Positions 1-5,610 of a stretch of 7,928 nt of DNA are shown here, piece after piece; within the stretch, counting starts at the first letter, position 1; every line of letters begins with the position of its first letter. The notes beneath the pieces were generated by a model, which was not told the DNA's origin, ran no database searches, and saw only the letters and a program-made list of their open reading frames with translations. The translations under genes and the position numbers were made by a program. Source of the stretch: Solirubrobacteraceae bacterium. Its GTDB lineage: Bacteria > Actinomycetota > Thermoleophilia > Solirubrobacterales > Solirubrobacteraceae. The stretch covers positions 1 to 7,928 of the forward strand of contig JADGIB010000165.1 of NCBI GenBank assembly GCA_019683665.1. The letters are read 5' to 3'.

Positions 1-856
1 GGGGCGCGCGGGCGCGCGGGGGGGGGGTGGGCGGGCGGGCCGCGGCGCGCCTCGGCCAGGATGTCGTCGCTGACGACGGCGTCCTCGATGAGCGCCCGGC
101 CCAGCAGCGTCGACCGCCCGGCCGGGACGACGGTCCCCGCCGGCCACGTCCGCACGCCGGTCGTGGAGGCGAGGCGCAGGTCGCCCGCGGCGTCCAGCTC
201 GGCGAACGCGGCGAGGTCCGCGCCCAGCTCGGCGCGGGCGTTGTCGAGCGCCGCCTCGACGACGGTCTCCAGCTGCGGGGCGTCGAGCGAGGCGCGGCCC
301 AGCTCGGCGAGGACGCGCTCGCGGTGGATGCGGGTGCGCTCCTCCTCGCGCGCCGAGCGCAGGACCGCGCGGGCGAACAGCCCGACGGCGACGATCGTCG
401 CGATGACGACCGCCGTCTCGAGCGCGAGCAGCGCCAGCGACGGGTCGGACGACGGGGACAGCAGGCGGGCGACGAGGAAGCAGCCGCCGGCGGCGGTCGC
501 CTCCGCGATCGCGAAGCCGAGCGGGAACAGGCAGAACGCGTACGGGGTCGACCAGACGAGCAGGAGCGCGAAGCCGAGCGCGGCGCGGTCGTCGGCCCAG
601 GCCAGGAACGGCAGGACGAGCAGCGGCGCGCCCGCGTGGATGACGGCCCGGCTCCGCGGGTCGAGGTGGTCGAAGCGGCCGGTGAGCGCGAGCGTCCCGA
701 GCGTCTCGCGGCGGCGACGGCGATCCCGGCCAGCCACAGCGGCATGGCCTCGGACCCGGGCAGCAGCAGCCACGCGATCGCGAAGAACGGTGCGACGATC
801 GCCAGCAGGCCCAGGGAGCGCGTCATCCGCCGCTGTTCGGTCTGGCTCGGCCCCAC
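1..856 (-). pseudogene. Membrane protein with GAF-type sensory domain, frameshifted and cut by window edge
   Basis: This minus-strand gene enters from the window edge and has a broken frame. The first frame, from a GTG at 856 (or ATG at 826), encodes MTRSLGLLAIVAPFFAIAWL and a second hydrophobic stretch, so at least one clear membrane helix. Near 708 the coherent reading moves to another frame: ETLGTLALTGRFDHL, then about four more hydrophobic segments, then a charged linker (SAREEERTRIHRERVLAELG). A region from about 270 down to 60 reads like a GAF domain (LETVVEAALDNARAELGADL, then VVPAGRSTLLGRALIEDAVV). One missing base in the GCC-GCC-GC/GAG stretch explains the shift. Neither frame has a stop before the edge. 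A shorter intact model could start at GTG 737 but would lose the first helix. The output domain lies outside the window; GAF proteins of this layout are often histidine kinases or diguanylate cyclases. Whether the shift is biological or a sequencing error cannot be told here. Confidence 0.6.
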
Positions 857-902
857 TGGACGTACATCGGCAACGTCGCGGCCGATCGTGAACCGGATCT
901 TC

Positions 903-908
903 TAAACT
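903..908 (+). promoter_or_regulatory. Possible -10 element for tRNA-Tyr
   Basis: TAAACT matches the TATAAT consensus at four of six positions. It ends 16 bases before the first base of the mature tRNA, a normal distance for a tRNA promoter. No good -35 hexamer is visible at the expected spacing. The same AT-richer patch read on the minus strand (TTTAGAAGAT) could also serve the divergent membrane sensor gene, whose start lies about 45 bases away. Confidence 0.35.
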
Positions 909-924
909 GAGAGACCGTTGCCCC

Positions 925-1006
925 GGCGGGATTCCCGAGCGGTCAAAGGGGACGGACTGTAAATCCGTTGGCACTGCCTTCGCAGGTTCGAATCCTGCTC
1001 CCGCCA
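925..1006 (+). tRNA. tRNA-Tyr (anticodon GUA)
   Basis: The cloverleaf folds completely. The acceptor stem GGCGGGA (925-931) pairs with TCCCGCC (999-1005), with discriminator A1006. The anticodon stem ACGGA/TCCGT encloses loop CTGTAAA with anticodon GTA at 959-961. The T arm is GCAGG-TTCGAAT-CCTGC (982-998). A long variable arm (about 969-981) makes it a class II tRNA, as expected for bacterial tRNA-Tyr. The 3' CCA is not encoded, so it must be added after transcription. Confidence 0.97.
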
Positions 1007-1011
1007 CTCGA

Positions 1012-1037
1012 GACGGCCTCGCGCAAGCGGGGCCGTC
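1012..1037 (+). terminator. Hairpin after tRNA-Tyr, 11-bp stem with GCAA loop
   Basis: GACGGCC-T-CGC (1012-1022) pairs fully with GCG-G-GGCCGTC (1027-1037); the only non-Watson-Crick pair is T1019 with G1030. The loop is GCAA, a GNRA tetraloop. It starts five bases after the tRNA. No T-run follows, which is common for terminators in very GC-rich actinobacteria. It could instead protect or help process the tRNA 3' end. Confidence 0.6.
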
Positions 1038-1073
1038 ACGCGTCTGGGCGCCGACTCGCTGCGAGGCCGAGGG

Positions 1074-1376
1074 ATGGGAGAGCACGACACGACGACCACG
1101 GGGGCCGCGGCCCGGCACGCCGTCCCCTGCGACTGCGCGGGGACGTGCACGGTCGCGCTCGTCACCGCTCTCGAGCCGGCGGGCCGGGAGCCGCAGACGT
1201 GGTACGTCGACCTCTACCAGCACGCGCGGTACCGCTCGCTGGGCGACCGCGCGCGGGCCGCGTGGCGGGTGCTGCGCGGCCGGGACCCGTGGATGCACCA
1301 GGTCGTCCTGTCGCCCGAGCGGCTGCGCGGGCTGCGCGACTTCATCGACGAGCACCTGGAGCGCCCGGCGGCCTGA
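1074..1376 (+). CDS. Small conserved-looking protein of unknown function (100 aa)
   Basis: I do not recognise a named family. The ATG at 1074 is preceded by GAGG about 8-10 bases upstream. The N-terminus (1-15) is polar with a run of threonines, followed by a small cysteine cluster, C19, C21 and C25 (CDCAGTC), which could bind a metal, though no full site is visible. The rest (about 42-97) is a compact domain: a WYVDLY strand, a basic helix RARAAWRVLRGRDPW, a VVLSPE segment, and a C-terminal helix RLRGLRDFIDEHL. No signal peptide or membrane segment is seen. Similar short proteins with an AWRVLRGRDPW-type motif are familiar from bacterial and phage genomes as hypotheticals; that is memory, not a search. 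It lies downstream of the tRNA-Tyr hairpin and converges on the USP gene, so it is probably expressed alone. Confidence 0.7.
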   Translation: MGEHDTTTTGAAARHAVPCDCAGTCTVALVTALEPAGREPQTWYVDLYQHARYRSLGDRARAAWRVLRGRDPWMHQVVLSPERLRGLRDFIDEHLERPAA

Positions 1377-1398
1377 CCGCCCGCGCGCCGGCGGTCAG
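1373..1398. terminator. Palindromic convergent terminator carrying both stop codons
   Basis: CTGACCGCC (1373-1381) pairs perfectly with GGCGGTCAG (1390-1398) around an 8-base loop. The plus gene stop TGA (1374-1376) and the minus USP stop (TCA at 1395-1397) lie symmetrically inside the two arms, so one palindrome can end both convergent transcripts. No T-run is present on either side. Confidence 0.6.
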
Positions 1399-1850
1399 CG
1401 CGCGATGAGGACCGGCACCGGGCTGTGCTGGGCCAGCCCGTCCGAGACGCTGCCCAGCAGCGTCGCCTTCAGCGCGCCGTGGCCGCGCGAGCCGGTGACG
1501 ATCGTGCTCGCCCCGGCCTCCTCGGCGACCGCGAGGATCGCCGCCCACGCGTTCGTCGTCGTCGAGCGGGTCCGCGGGGTCGCGTCCCAGCCGGCCTCGC
1601 GCAGCAGCTCGGCGCCCTGCCGCGCGACGGCCTGCGCCTCGCGCTCGGCCTCCGCGTCGAGGTTGGCGACCGCCTGGCGCGTCACCTCGTCGGGCAGCGC
1701 GAGGCGGCCCAGGCCGGCCGAGCGCTCCACCGACGCCCACACGCACACGACGACCGCCTCGCGGGTCGCCAGGCGCTCGGCGCCCTGCTCGAGCGCGCGC
1801 CGGGCGCCGTCGGAGCCGTCGTAGGCGAAGAGCGCGGGACCGGTCGGCAT
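1395..1850 (-). CDS. Universal stress protein, UspA family, ATP-binding type (151 aa)
   Basis: This is a single-domain USP of normal length (about 140-160 aa), expected in the cytoplasm. The N-terminal beta strand carries ALFAYDGSDGARRALEQ (residues 6-22), with the conserved Asp at 11 that contacts adenine in ATP-binding USPs. The C-terminal nucleotide loop is complete: G120-S-R-G123, nine residues, then G133-S134, fitting the G-2x-G-9x-G-(S/T) motif of the MJ0577-like class. It ends in the usual PVPVLIAR strand. The start is ATG at 1850, with no strong Shine-Dalgarno, 25 bases after the permease stop. It is therefore probably the last gene of the BI-1/NatA/NatB transcript, though its own promoter is not excluded. 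USPs of this class bind ATP and support survival under starvation, hypoxia or other stress; the specific signal here is unknown. Confidence 0.93.
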   Translation of the reverse strand: MPTGPALFAYDGSDGARRALEQGAERLATREAVVVCVWASVERSAGLGRLALPDEVTRQAVANLDAEAEREAQAVARQGAELLREAGWDATPRTRSTTTNAWAAILAVAEEAGASTIVTGSRGHGALKATLLGSVSDGLAQHSPVPVLIAR

Positions 1851-1858
1851 CGGCGCAA

Positions 1859-1881
1859 GCCTAGCCGCTGGGCCGCTAGGC
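1859..1881 (-). other. Short hairpin between permease and USP genes
   Basis: GCCTAGC (1859-1865) pairs with GCTAGGC (1875-1881) around a 9-base loop. The permease stop codon TAG (1878-1876) lies inside one arm. A 7-bp stem without a T-run is weak. It may partly attenuate transcription into the USP gene or mark an RNA processing point, or it may be chance. Confidence 0.3.
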
Positions 1882-3063
1882 CCGCCCGAGCGCCTCGCGC
1901 AGCCGCACCCGCGCGCCGGTCCGCAGCACCGCGTTCACGTACACCCGCCCGGCCCCGCGCACGAGCAGCGCGATCGTCGCCAGCGTCAGCCCGGTCGCGA
2001 GGACGAGCTCCCACGCGGCCGCCTCGCCCATCGCCTCGCGGATCGGCATGAGCGTCGGCGCGAACAGCGGGACGAGCGACAGGATCGCGACGAGCCGGTT
2101 GCCGGGGTCGCCCGGCAGCACGGAGATCCCGATCACGTACGGGACGATGATGACCATGATCAGCGGCAGCGTCGCGCTGCTGACGTCCTCCTGGCGGGAC
2201 ACGAGCGCGCCCGCGGCGGCGAACAGCAGCGCGTACACGGCGTAGCCGAGCAGGTACCAGGCGACCGCCCACGCGATCGTCCCGGCGGCGACCGACGCGG
2301 GCAGCGTGAGGACGCCGGTCGCGACCCCGGCGATCACCCCCGCGGCGATGAGCAGGACGAACTGGACGAGCCCGACGAGCCCGATGCCGAGGACCTTGCC
2401 GGCCATGAGCTGCCAGGCCCGGATCGTCGACAGCAGCAGCTCGACGACGCGGCTCGTCTTCTCCTCGACGACGCCCTGGGCCACGATCGGCCCGTACGTG
2501 AGCAGCGCGACGTAGATGAGGACCCCGACGATCGTGCCGACGACGAGCCGCTCGTCGTGCTCGGGGTCGTGCGGGTCGAGCGCGACGACCTCGAGGCGGA
2601 CGGCGTCGACGTCGCGGTTCACGGCGGCCGGGTCGCCGCCGAGCGCCTGGACGGCCCGGTCGAGCGCCTGCTGGCGCGCGACGGCGAGCAGCGCGGCGCG
2701 CAGCGTGTCGCCGAGCTCCTCGTCGACGACGATCCGCGGCTCCTGCGCGGTCCCGGCCACGAGCGCGTCGACCGCGCCGTCGCGCACCTGCCGCTCCCCG
2801 GCCGCCTCGTCGGCGGCGGTCGACGTCTCGACCTCCTGCCCGAGGAGGCCGGCCGACACGGCCAGCGGCTGGGCGAGCGCGCCCGTCGGCGGCGTGAACG
2901 CGACCTTCGCCGCCGACCCGCTCCCGGACACGAGCGCGATGACGACGACGAGCGCGACGATCGCCAGGACGAGCACGAGCGTGCCGATCCGCGTCGCGCG
3001 CGACGCGGCCCGCACCCGGACCTCGCGGGCGGCGACGAGCCGGATCGTCTCCCAGGCGCTCAC
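1876..3063 (-). CDS. ABC-2 type permease, NatB-like (395 aa)
   Basis: This is the membrane subunit of an ABC exporter, paired with the ATPase encoded just upstream. The start is GTG at 3063, overlapping the ATPase stop as GTGA. The GGAGGGGG tract shortly before it is a good ribosome site. Layout: a cytoplasmic basic N-terminus (1-25), helix 1 at about 26-46, a large soluble domain (about 47-172), then a cluster of helices (about 173-193, 224-246, 260-286, 299-315, 325-340, 351-369). The loop after the second helix has VVEEKTSRVVELLLSTI (198-214), the hallmark coupling region of the NatB/COG1668 family. NatAB systems export Na+ in Bacillus, while other members export drugs or peptides, so the substrate cannot be assigned. 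The frame open upstream of 3063 is only a shadow of the ATPase gene and should not be counted. Confidence 0.9.
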   Translation of the reverse strand: MSAWETIRLVAAREVRVRAASRATRIGTLVLVLAIVALVVVIALVSGSGSAAKVAFTPPTGALAQPLAVSAGLLGQEVETSTAADEAAGERQVRDGAVDALVAGTAQEPRIVVDEELGDTLRAALLAVARQQALDRAVQALGGDPAAVNRDVDAVRLEVVALDPHDPEHDERLVVGTIVGVLIYVALLTYGPIVAQGVVEEKTSRVVELLLSTIRAWQLMAGKVLGIGLVGLVQFVLLIAAGVIAGVATGVLTLPASVAAGTIAWAVAWYLLGYAVYALLFAAAGALVSRQEDVSSATLPLIMVIIVPYVIGISVLPGDPGNRLVAILSLVPLFAPTLMPIREAMGEAAAWELVLATGLTLATIALLVRGAGRVYVNAVLRTGARVRLREALGRA

Positions 3064-3977
3064 GCGGCCCCCTCCTCGCTGACGGCGTGGCGGAACAGCT
3101 CGGCCAGCGACGGCGGGCGGCGGGCGAACTCGTGGACGGGCCCGGTCGCGAGCGCGGCCTCCAGCAGGCGCTGGTCGTCGGCGCCGTCGCGCAGCTCGAC
3201 GAGCGTGCGGCCGTCGCGGCGCTCGAGCACGGCGACGCCCGGCAGCGCCTCCGCCCACCCGGGCGGCGCGGCCGGCGCGTGGATCTCGATGCGGGGCGCG
3301 GCGTGCGCGCGCAGCTCCTCGACGGTCCCGACCGCGACCATCCGCCCGGCGCGGATGATCCCGACGCGGTCGCAGAGCCGCTCGACGAGGTCGAGCTGGT
3401 GGCTGGAGAAGACGACCGGCACGCCCTCGGCGCACTTCTCGCGCAGGACGTCGCTCATCACGTCGACGGCGACCGGGTCCAGGCCGGAGAACGGCTCGTC
3501 GAGGACGAGGACGTCCGGGTCGTGGACGAGCGCGGCCGCGAGCTGGACGCGCTGCTGGTTGCCGAGGCTGAGCTTGAGCACCTCCTCGTCGCGGCGCTCC
3601 CCGAGGCCGAGGCGCTCGATCCACGTGTCGACCGACCGGCGCGCCCGCGCGGCGTCGAGCCCGTGCAGGCGCGCCAGGTACGTGAGCTGGTCGGCGACGG
3701 TCATGCGCGGGTACAGGCCGCGCTCCTCCGGCATGTAGCCGATCCGCCGCCGGGCCTCCAGGTCGACGGGCCGGCCGTCCCAGCGGACCTCGCCGGCGTC
3801 GGCCTCGACGACGCCGAGCGCGATCCGCATCGCGGTCGTCTTGCCGGCGCCGTTGGAGCCGACGAACCCGAACAGCTCGCCGGCTCCGACGTCGAACGTC
3901 AGGTCCGCGAGGGCGACGACGTCGCCGTACCGCTTGGAGAGGCGGTCGAACTCGAGGCGGTGCGCGGCGCCGGTCAG
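3060..3977 (-). CDS. ABC transporter ATPase, NatA-like (305 aa), probable CTG start
   Basis: This is the nucleotide-binding subunit of the exporter. Motifs in order: Walker A GSNGAGKT (40-47); a Q-loop region GYMPEERGLYPRM (80-92) in which, as in this COG4152-like group, no glutamine is present; signature SLGNQQ (137-142); Walker B VLVLDEP (156-162); D-loop SGLD (164-167); H-loop His193. All catalytic elements are intact. About 90 C-terminal residues (ca. 215-305) form an accessory domain typical of NatA-like ATPases. No ATG, GTG or TTG lies suitably before the first strand (HRLEFDRLSKRYG). A CTG at 3977 does: it overlaps the BI-1 stop as CTGA, with GGAGG (3991-3987) nine bases upstream, so I choose it. 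The first in-frame ATG, at Met50, lies inside the Walker A helix and is impossible as a start. The gene is translationally coupled to BI-1 before it and NatB after it. Confidence 0.92.
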   Translation of the reverse strand: MTGAAHRLEFDRLSKRYGDVVALADLTFDVGAGELFGFVGSNGAGKTTAMRIALGVVEADAGEVRWDGRPVDLEARRRIGYMPEERGLYPRMTVADQLTYLARLHGLDAARARRSVDTWIERLGLGERRDEEVLKLSLGNQQRVQLAAALVHDPDVLVLDEPFSGLDPVAVDVMSDVLREKCAEGVPVVFSSHQLDLVERLCDRVGIIRAGRMVAVGTVEELRAHAAPRIEIHAPAAPPGWAEALPGVAVLERRDGRTLVELRDGADDQRLLEAALATGPVHEFARRPPSLAELFRHAVSEEGAA

Positions 3978-4639
3978 TCTCGGCCGCCTCCGAAGAGCTG
4001 CAGGAAGAACAGGAACACGTTGACGACGTCGAGGAAGATCGACGCGGCGATGAGCGGCGCGACCTCCATGCCCGCCCGGCGCAGGCGGTTGAAGTCGAAG
4101 ATCGTCAGCAGCGCGAACAGGCCGAGGCCGAGGACGGCCCAGATGATGTTCTCGCCCGGGATGGAGACGAAGATGAAGACGATCCCGACGGCGATCAGGC
4201 CGAGCAGCCCGAAGAACAGGAAGCGGCTCCAGCTCGACAGGTCGCGGCTCGTCGCGTAGCCGTAGGCGCCGAAGCCGGCGATGAACAGCGCGGTCGCGCC
4301 GCCGGCCTGCCACAGCGCGGCCGGGTTGGCCGACGCGTACTCGCTGAGGACCGGCCCGAGCGCGAGGCCGAACATGAGCCCGAACGTGAAGAGCAGGCCG
4401 ATCGCCAGCTGCTGGGAGCCGCGGCGGACGGCGACGTTCAGCCCCAGCAGCGGGATGAACGCGCCGAGCAGGATGAAGATGCCGGCGAGGCCCTCGATGT
4501 CGCGCCCGATCCAGGCGCCGAGCGCGAAGAAGCCGACGGTGAAGGCGACGAGGCCCATCGTCTGGCCGAAGACCGCGCGTGCGTCGGTCGTCTGGCGGGC
4601 CACGTGGCCCTGGTAGGCGAGCGATGGATCAGTGCCCAT
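3974..4639 (-). CDS. Bax inhibitor-1/YccA family membrane protein (221 aa)
   Basis: This is an inner-membrane protein of the BI-1 (TMBIM/UPF0005) family with about seven helices, at roughly 28-46, 51-71, 78-96, 110-127, 138-159, 163-180 and 195-215, and a hydrophilic N-terminus. The family signature is near the end: IFDFNRLRR (180-188), then APLIAASIFLDVVNVFLFFL (194-213). Asp182 and Asp204 sit where the bacterial homologue BsYetJ has its di-aspartyl pH sensor (D171/D195, established for that protein), so a pH-gated cation/Ca2+ leak is plausible. That role has not been shown for this protein. The length is typical. The start is ATG at 4639; no strong Shine-Dalgarno is visible before it. It is the first gene of the minus-strand operon, and the NatA-type ATPase begins within its stop codon. 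In bacteria this family is not involved in apoptosis; stress-linked ion handling is the usual proposal. Confidence 0.93.
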   Translation of the reverse strand: MGTDPSLAYQGHVARQTTDARAVFGQTMGLVAFTVGFFALGAWIGRDIEGLAGIFILLGAFIPLLGLNVAVRRGSQQLAIGLLFTFGLMFGLALGPVLSEYASANPAALWQAGGATALFIAGFGAYGYATSRDLSSWSRFLFFGLLGLIAVGIVFIFVSIPGENIIWAVLGLGLFALLTIFDFNRLRRAGMEVAPLIAASIFLDVVNVFLFFLQLFGGGRD

Positions 4640-4728
4640 GATGCGTGAAGTCCGTTCGGGGGTTGGTCGCCTCAGTATTCGACACGTCCCGGCGTCCGTC
4701 CACTTGTTGCATCTGCAAACATCGAGCG
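4640..4728. promoter_or_regulatory. Divergent promoter region between BI-1 operon and DsbA-like/ALDH operon
   Basis: These 89 bases separate two divergent start codons, so they must hold promoters for both directions unless one is read from outside. They are clearly less GC-rich than their surroundings. Possible weak -10 hexamers are TATTCG on plus (4676-4681) and GAATAC on minus (overlapping it). Neither has a convincing -35. An inverted repeat lies at 4707-4718 and is listed separately. Confidence 0.5.
4707..4718. promoter_or_regulatory. Inverted repeat TTGCA-TC-TGCAA, possible operator
   Basis: The two 5-base arms TTGCA (4707-4711) and TGCAA (4714-4718) are perfect and AT-containing in very GC-rich DNA. 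They end 10 bases before the GTG start of the DsbA-like gene. The position fits a repressor site controlling that operon, or both directions. No regulator gene is adjacent in this window, and an arm of this length can occur by chance. Confidence 0.3.
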
Positions 4729-5610
4729 GTGGTCATCGACGTCACCGAATACAGCGACCCCGGGTGTCCGTGGGCGTACTCTGCCAGCCCCGATCTCGCC
4801 GTGCTGCGCTGGCGCTACGGCGACGGCCTGCGCTGGCGCCTCGTGCTCATCGGGCTGACCGAGGAGCGCGAGCAGTACGCGCGCCGGGGCTTCACGCCGC
4901 AGCGCAGCGCGCGCAGCCAGCGCAGCTTCTCCCGCTTCGGGATGCCCTTCTCGCACGAGGTCAAACCGGCGGTCGCGGCGACCGCCCGGATGTGCCGCGC
5001 CGTCGTCGCGACGCGCCTGCTCGCTCCCGAGCTGGAGCGCGAGGCGTTCCGGGCGCTCCAGTTCGCCCAGTTCACGACGCCGCTCGTCCTGGACGAGGAC
5101 GCGTCGCTGCGGGAGGCGCTGGCGACCGTCCCGGGCCTCGACGCGGACGCGGTCGTCGCCGCGCTCGACCGCGACGACGTGACCGCCGCCTACGAGGCCG
5201 ACCGCGCCGAGGCGCGCACCGCGGCCGGCGGGGCCACCGAGTTCCAGGGCAAGCACGCGACGAGCGACGGGCCGGTCCGCTACACGGCGCCGTCGCTCAT
5301 CTTCCGGGCCGAGGACGGGCGGACGCTCGAGGCGGGTGGCTTCCAGTCGCTGGAGGCCTACGACGTGTGCATCGCCAACCTCGACCGGACGCTGACGCGC
5401 CGCGGGCCGGCCGCGTCGGCGGTCGAGGCGCTGGCCGCGTTCCCGGGCGGGCTGACGACCGCCGAGGTCGCGGCGATCATGACGCCCGACCTGCAGGTCC
5501 GCGACCTCGTGGCCGCGGAGGGAGAGCTGATCGACGCCGTCGCCGAGGGCCGCGTGCGCCGCCGGCCGCTGGGCGACGACGCGCTGTGGACGCTGGTGGA
5601 GGGCGCATGA
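4729..5610 (+). CDS. DsbA-family thioredoxin-fold protein with single active-site cysteine (293 aa)
   Basis: The protein begins with the thioredoxin-fold strand VIDVTEYSDPGCPWAYS. In the position of the usual CxxC it has C13-P-W-A16, so only the first cysteine is present. The cis-proline loop YTAPSLIF (185-192, Pro188) is recognisable. Between them lies a helical insertion (about 60-165), as in DsbA/FrnE and 2-hydroxychromene-carboxylate isomerase relatives. Other cysteines (C89, C214) lie outside the motif. No signal peptide or membrane helix is seen, so it is probably cytoplasmic. I chose GTG at 4729 because the 28 residues possible upstream from ATG 4645 look non-coding and would fill the promoter region; the Shine-Dalgarno is weak. 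The gene overlaps the aldehyde dehydrogenase by ATGA. A monothiol may act through a thiol cofactor such as mycothiol, or as an isomerase; disulfide-bond formation by a normal CxxC cycle is not supported. Confidence 0.82.
   Translation: MVIDVTEYSDPGCPWAYSASPDLAVLRWRYGDGLRWRLVLIGLTEEREQYARRGFTPQRSARSQRSFSRFGMPFSHEVKPAVAATARMCRAVVATRLLAPELEREAFRALQFAQFTTPLVLDEDASLREALATVPGLDADAVVAALDRDDVTAAYEADRAEARTAAGGATEFQGKHATSDGPVRYTAPSLIFRAEDGRTLEAGGFQSLEAYDVCIANLDRTLTRRGPAASAVEALAAFPGGLTTAEVAAIMTPDLQVRDLVAAEGELIDAVAEGRVRRRPLGDDALWTLVEGA

Noticed and set aside
27..905. Plus-strand open frames opposite the GAF sensor gene
   Set aside because: They have low-complexity Arg/Ala/Ser-rich composition and no domain. 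The opposite strand shows membrane helices and a GAF-like region.
902..1165. Minus-strand open frame over tRNA-Tyr (87 aa)
   Set aside because: Its peptide REQDSNLRRQCQRIYSPSPL is the antisense translation of the tRNA-Tyr gene, a well-known annotation artefact.
3063..3624. N-terminal extension of the permease upstream of GTG 3063
   Set aside because: It is Arg/Pro/Ala-rich and lies fully inside the ATPase gene in another frame. The GTGA overlap gives the natural start.
4645..4728. N-terminal extension of the DsbA-like protein with a CCIC motif
   Set aside because: It would occupy the whole divergent promoter region, has no ribosome site, and precedes the true first strand of the fold.
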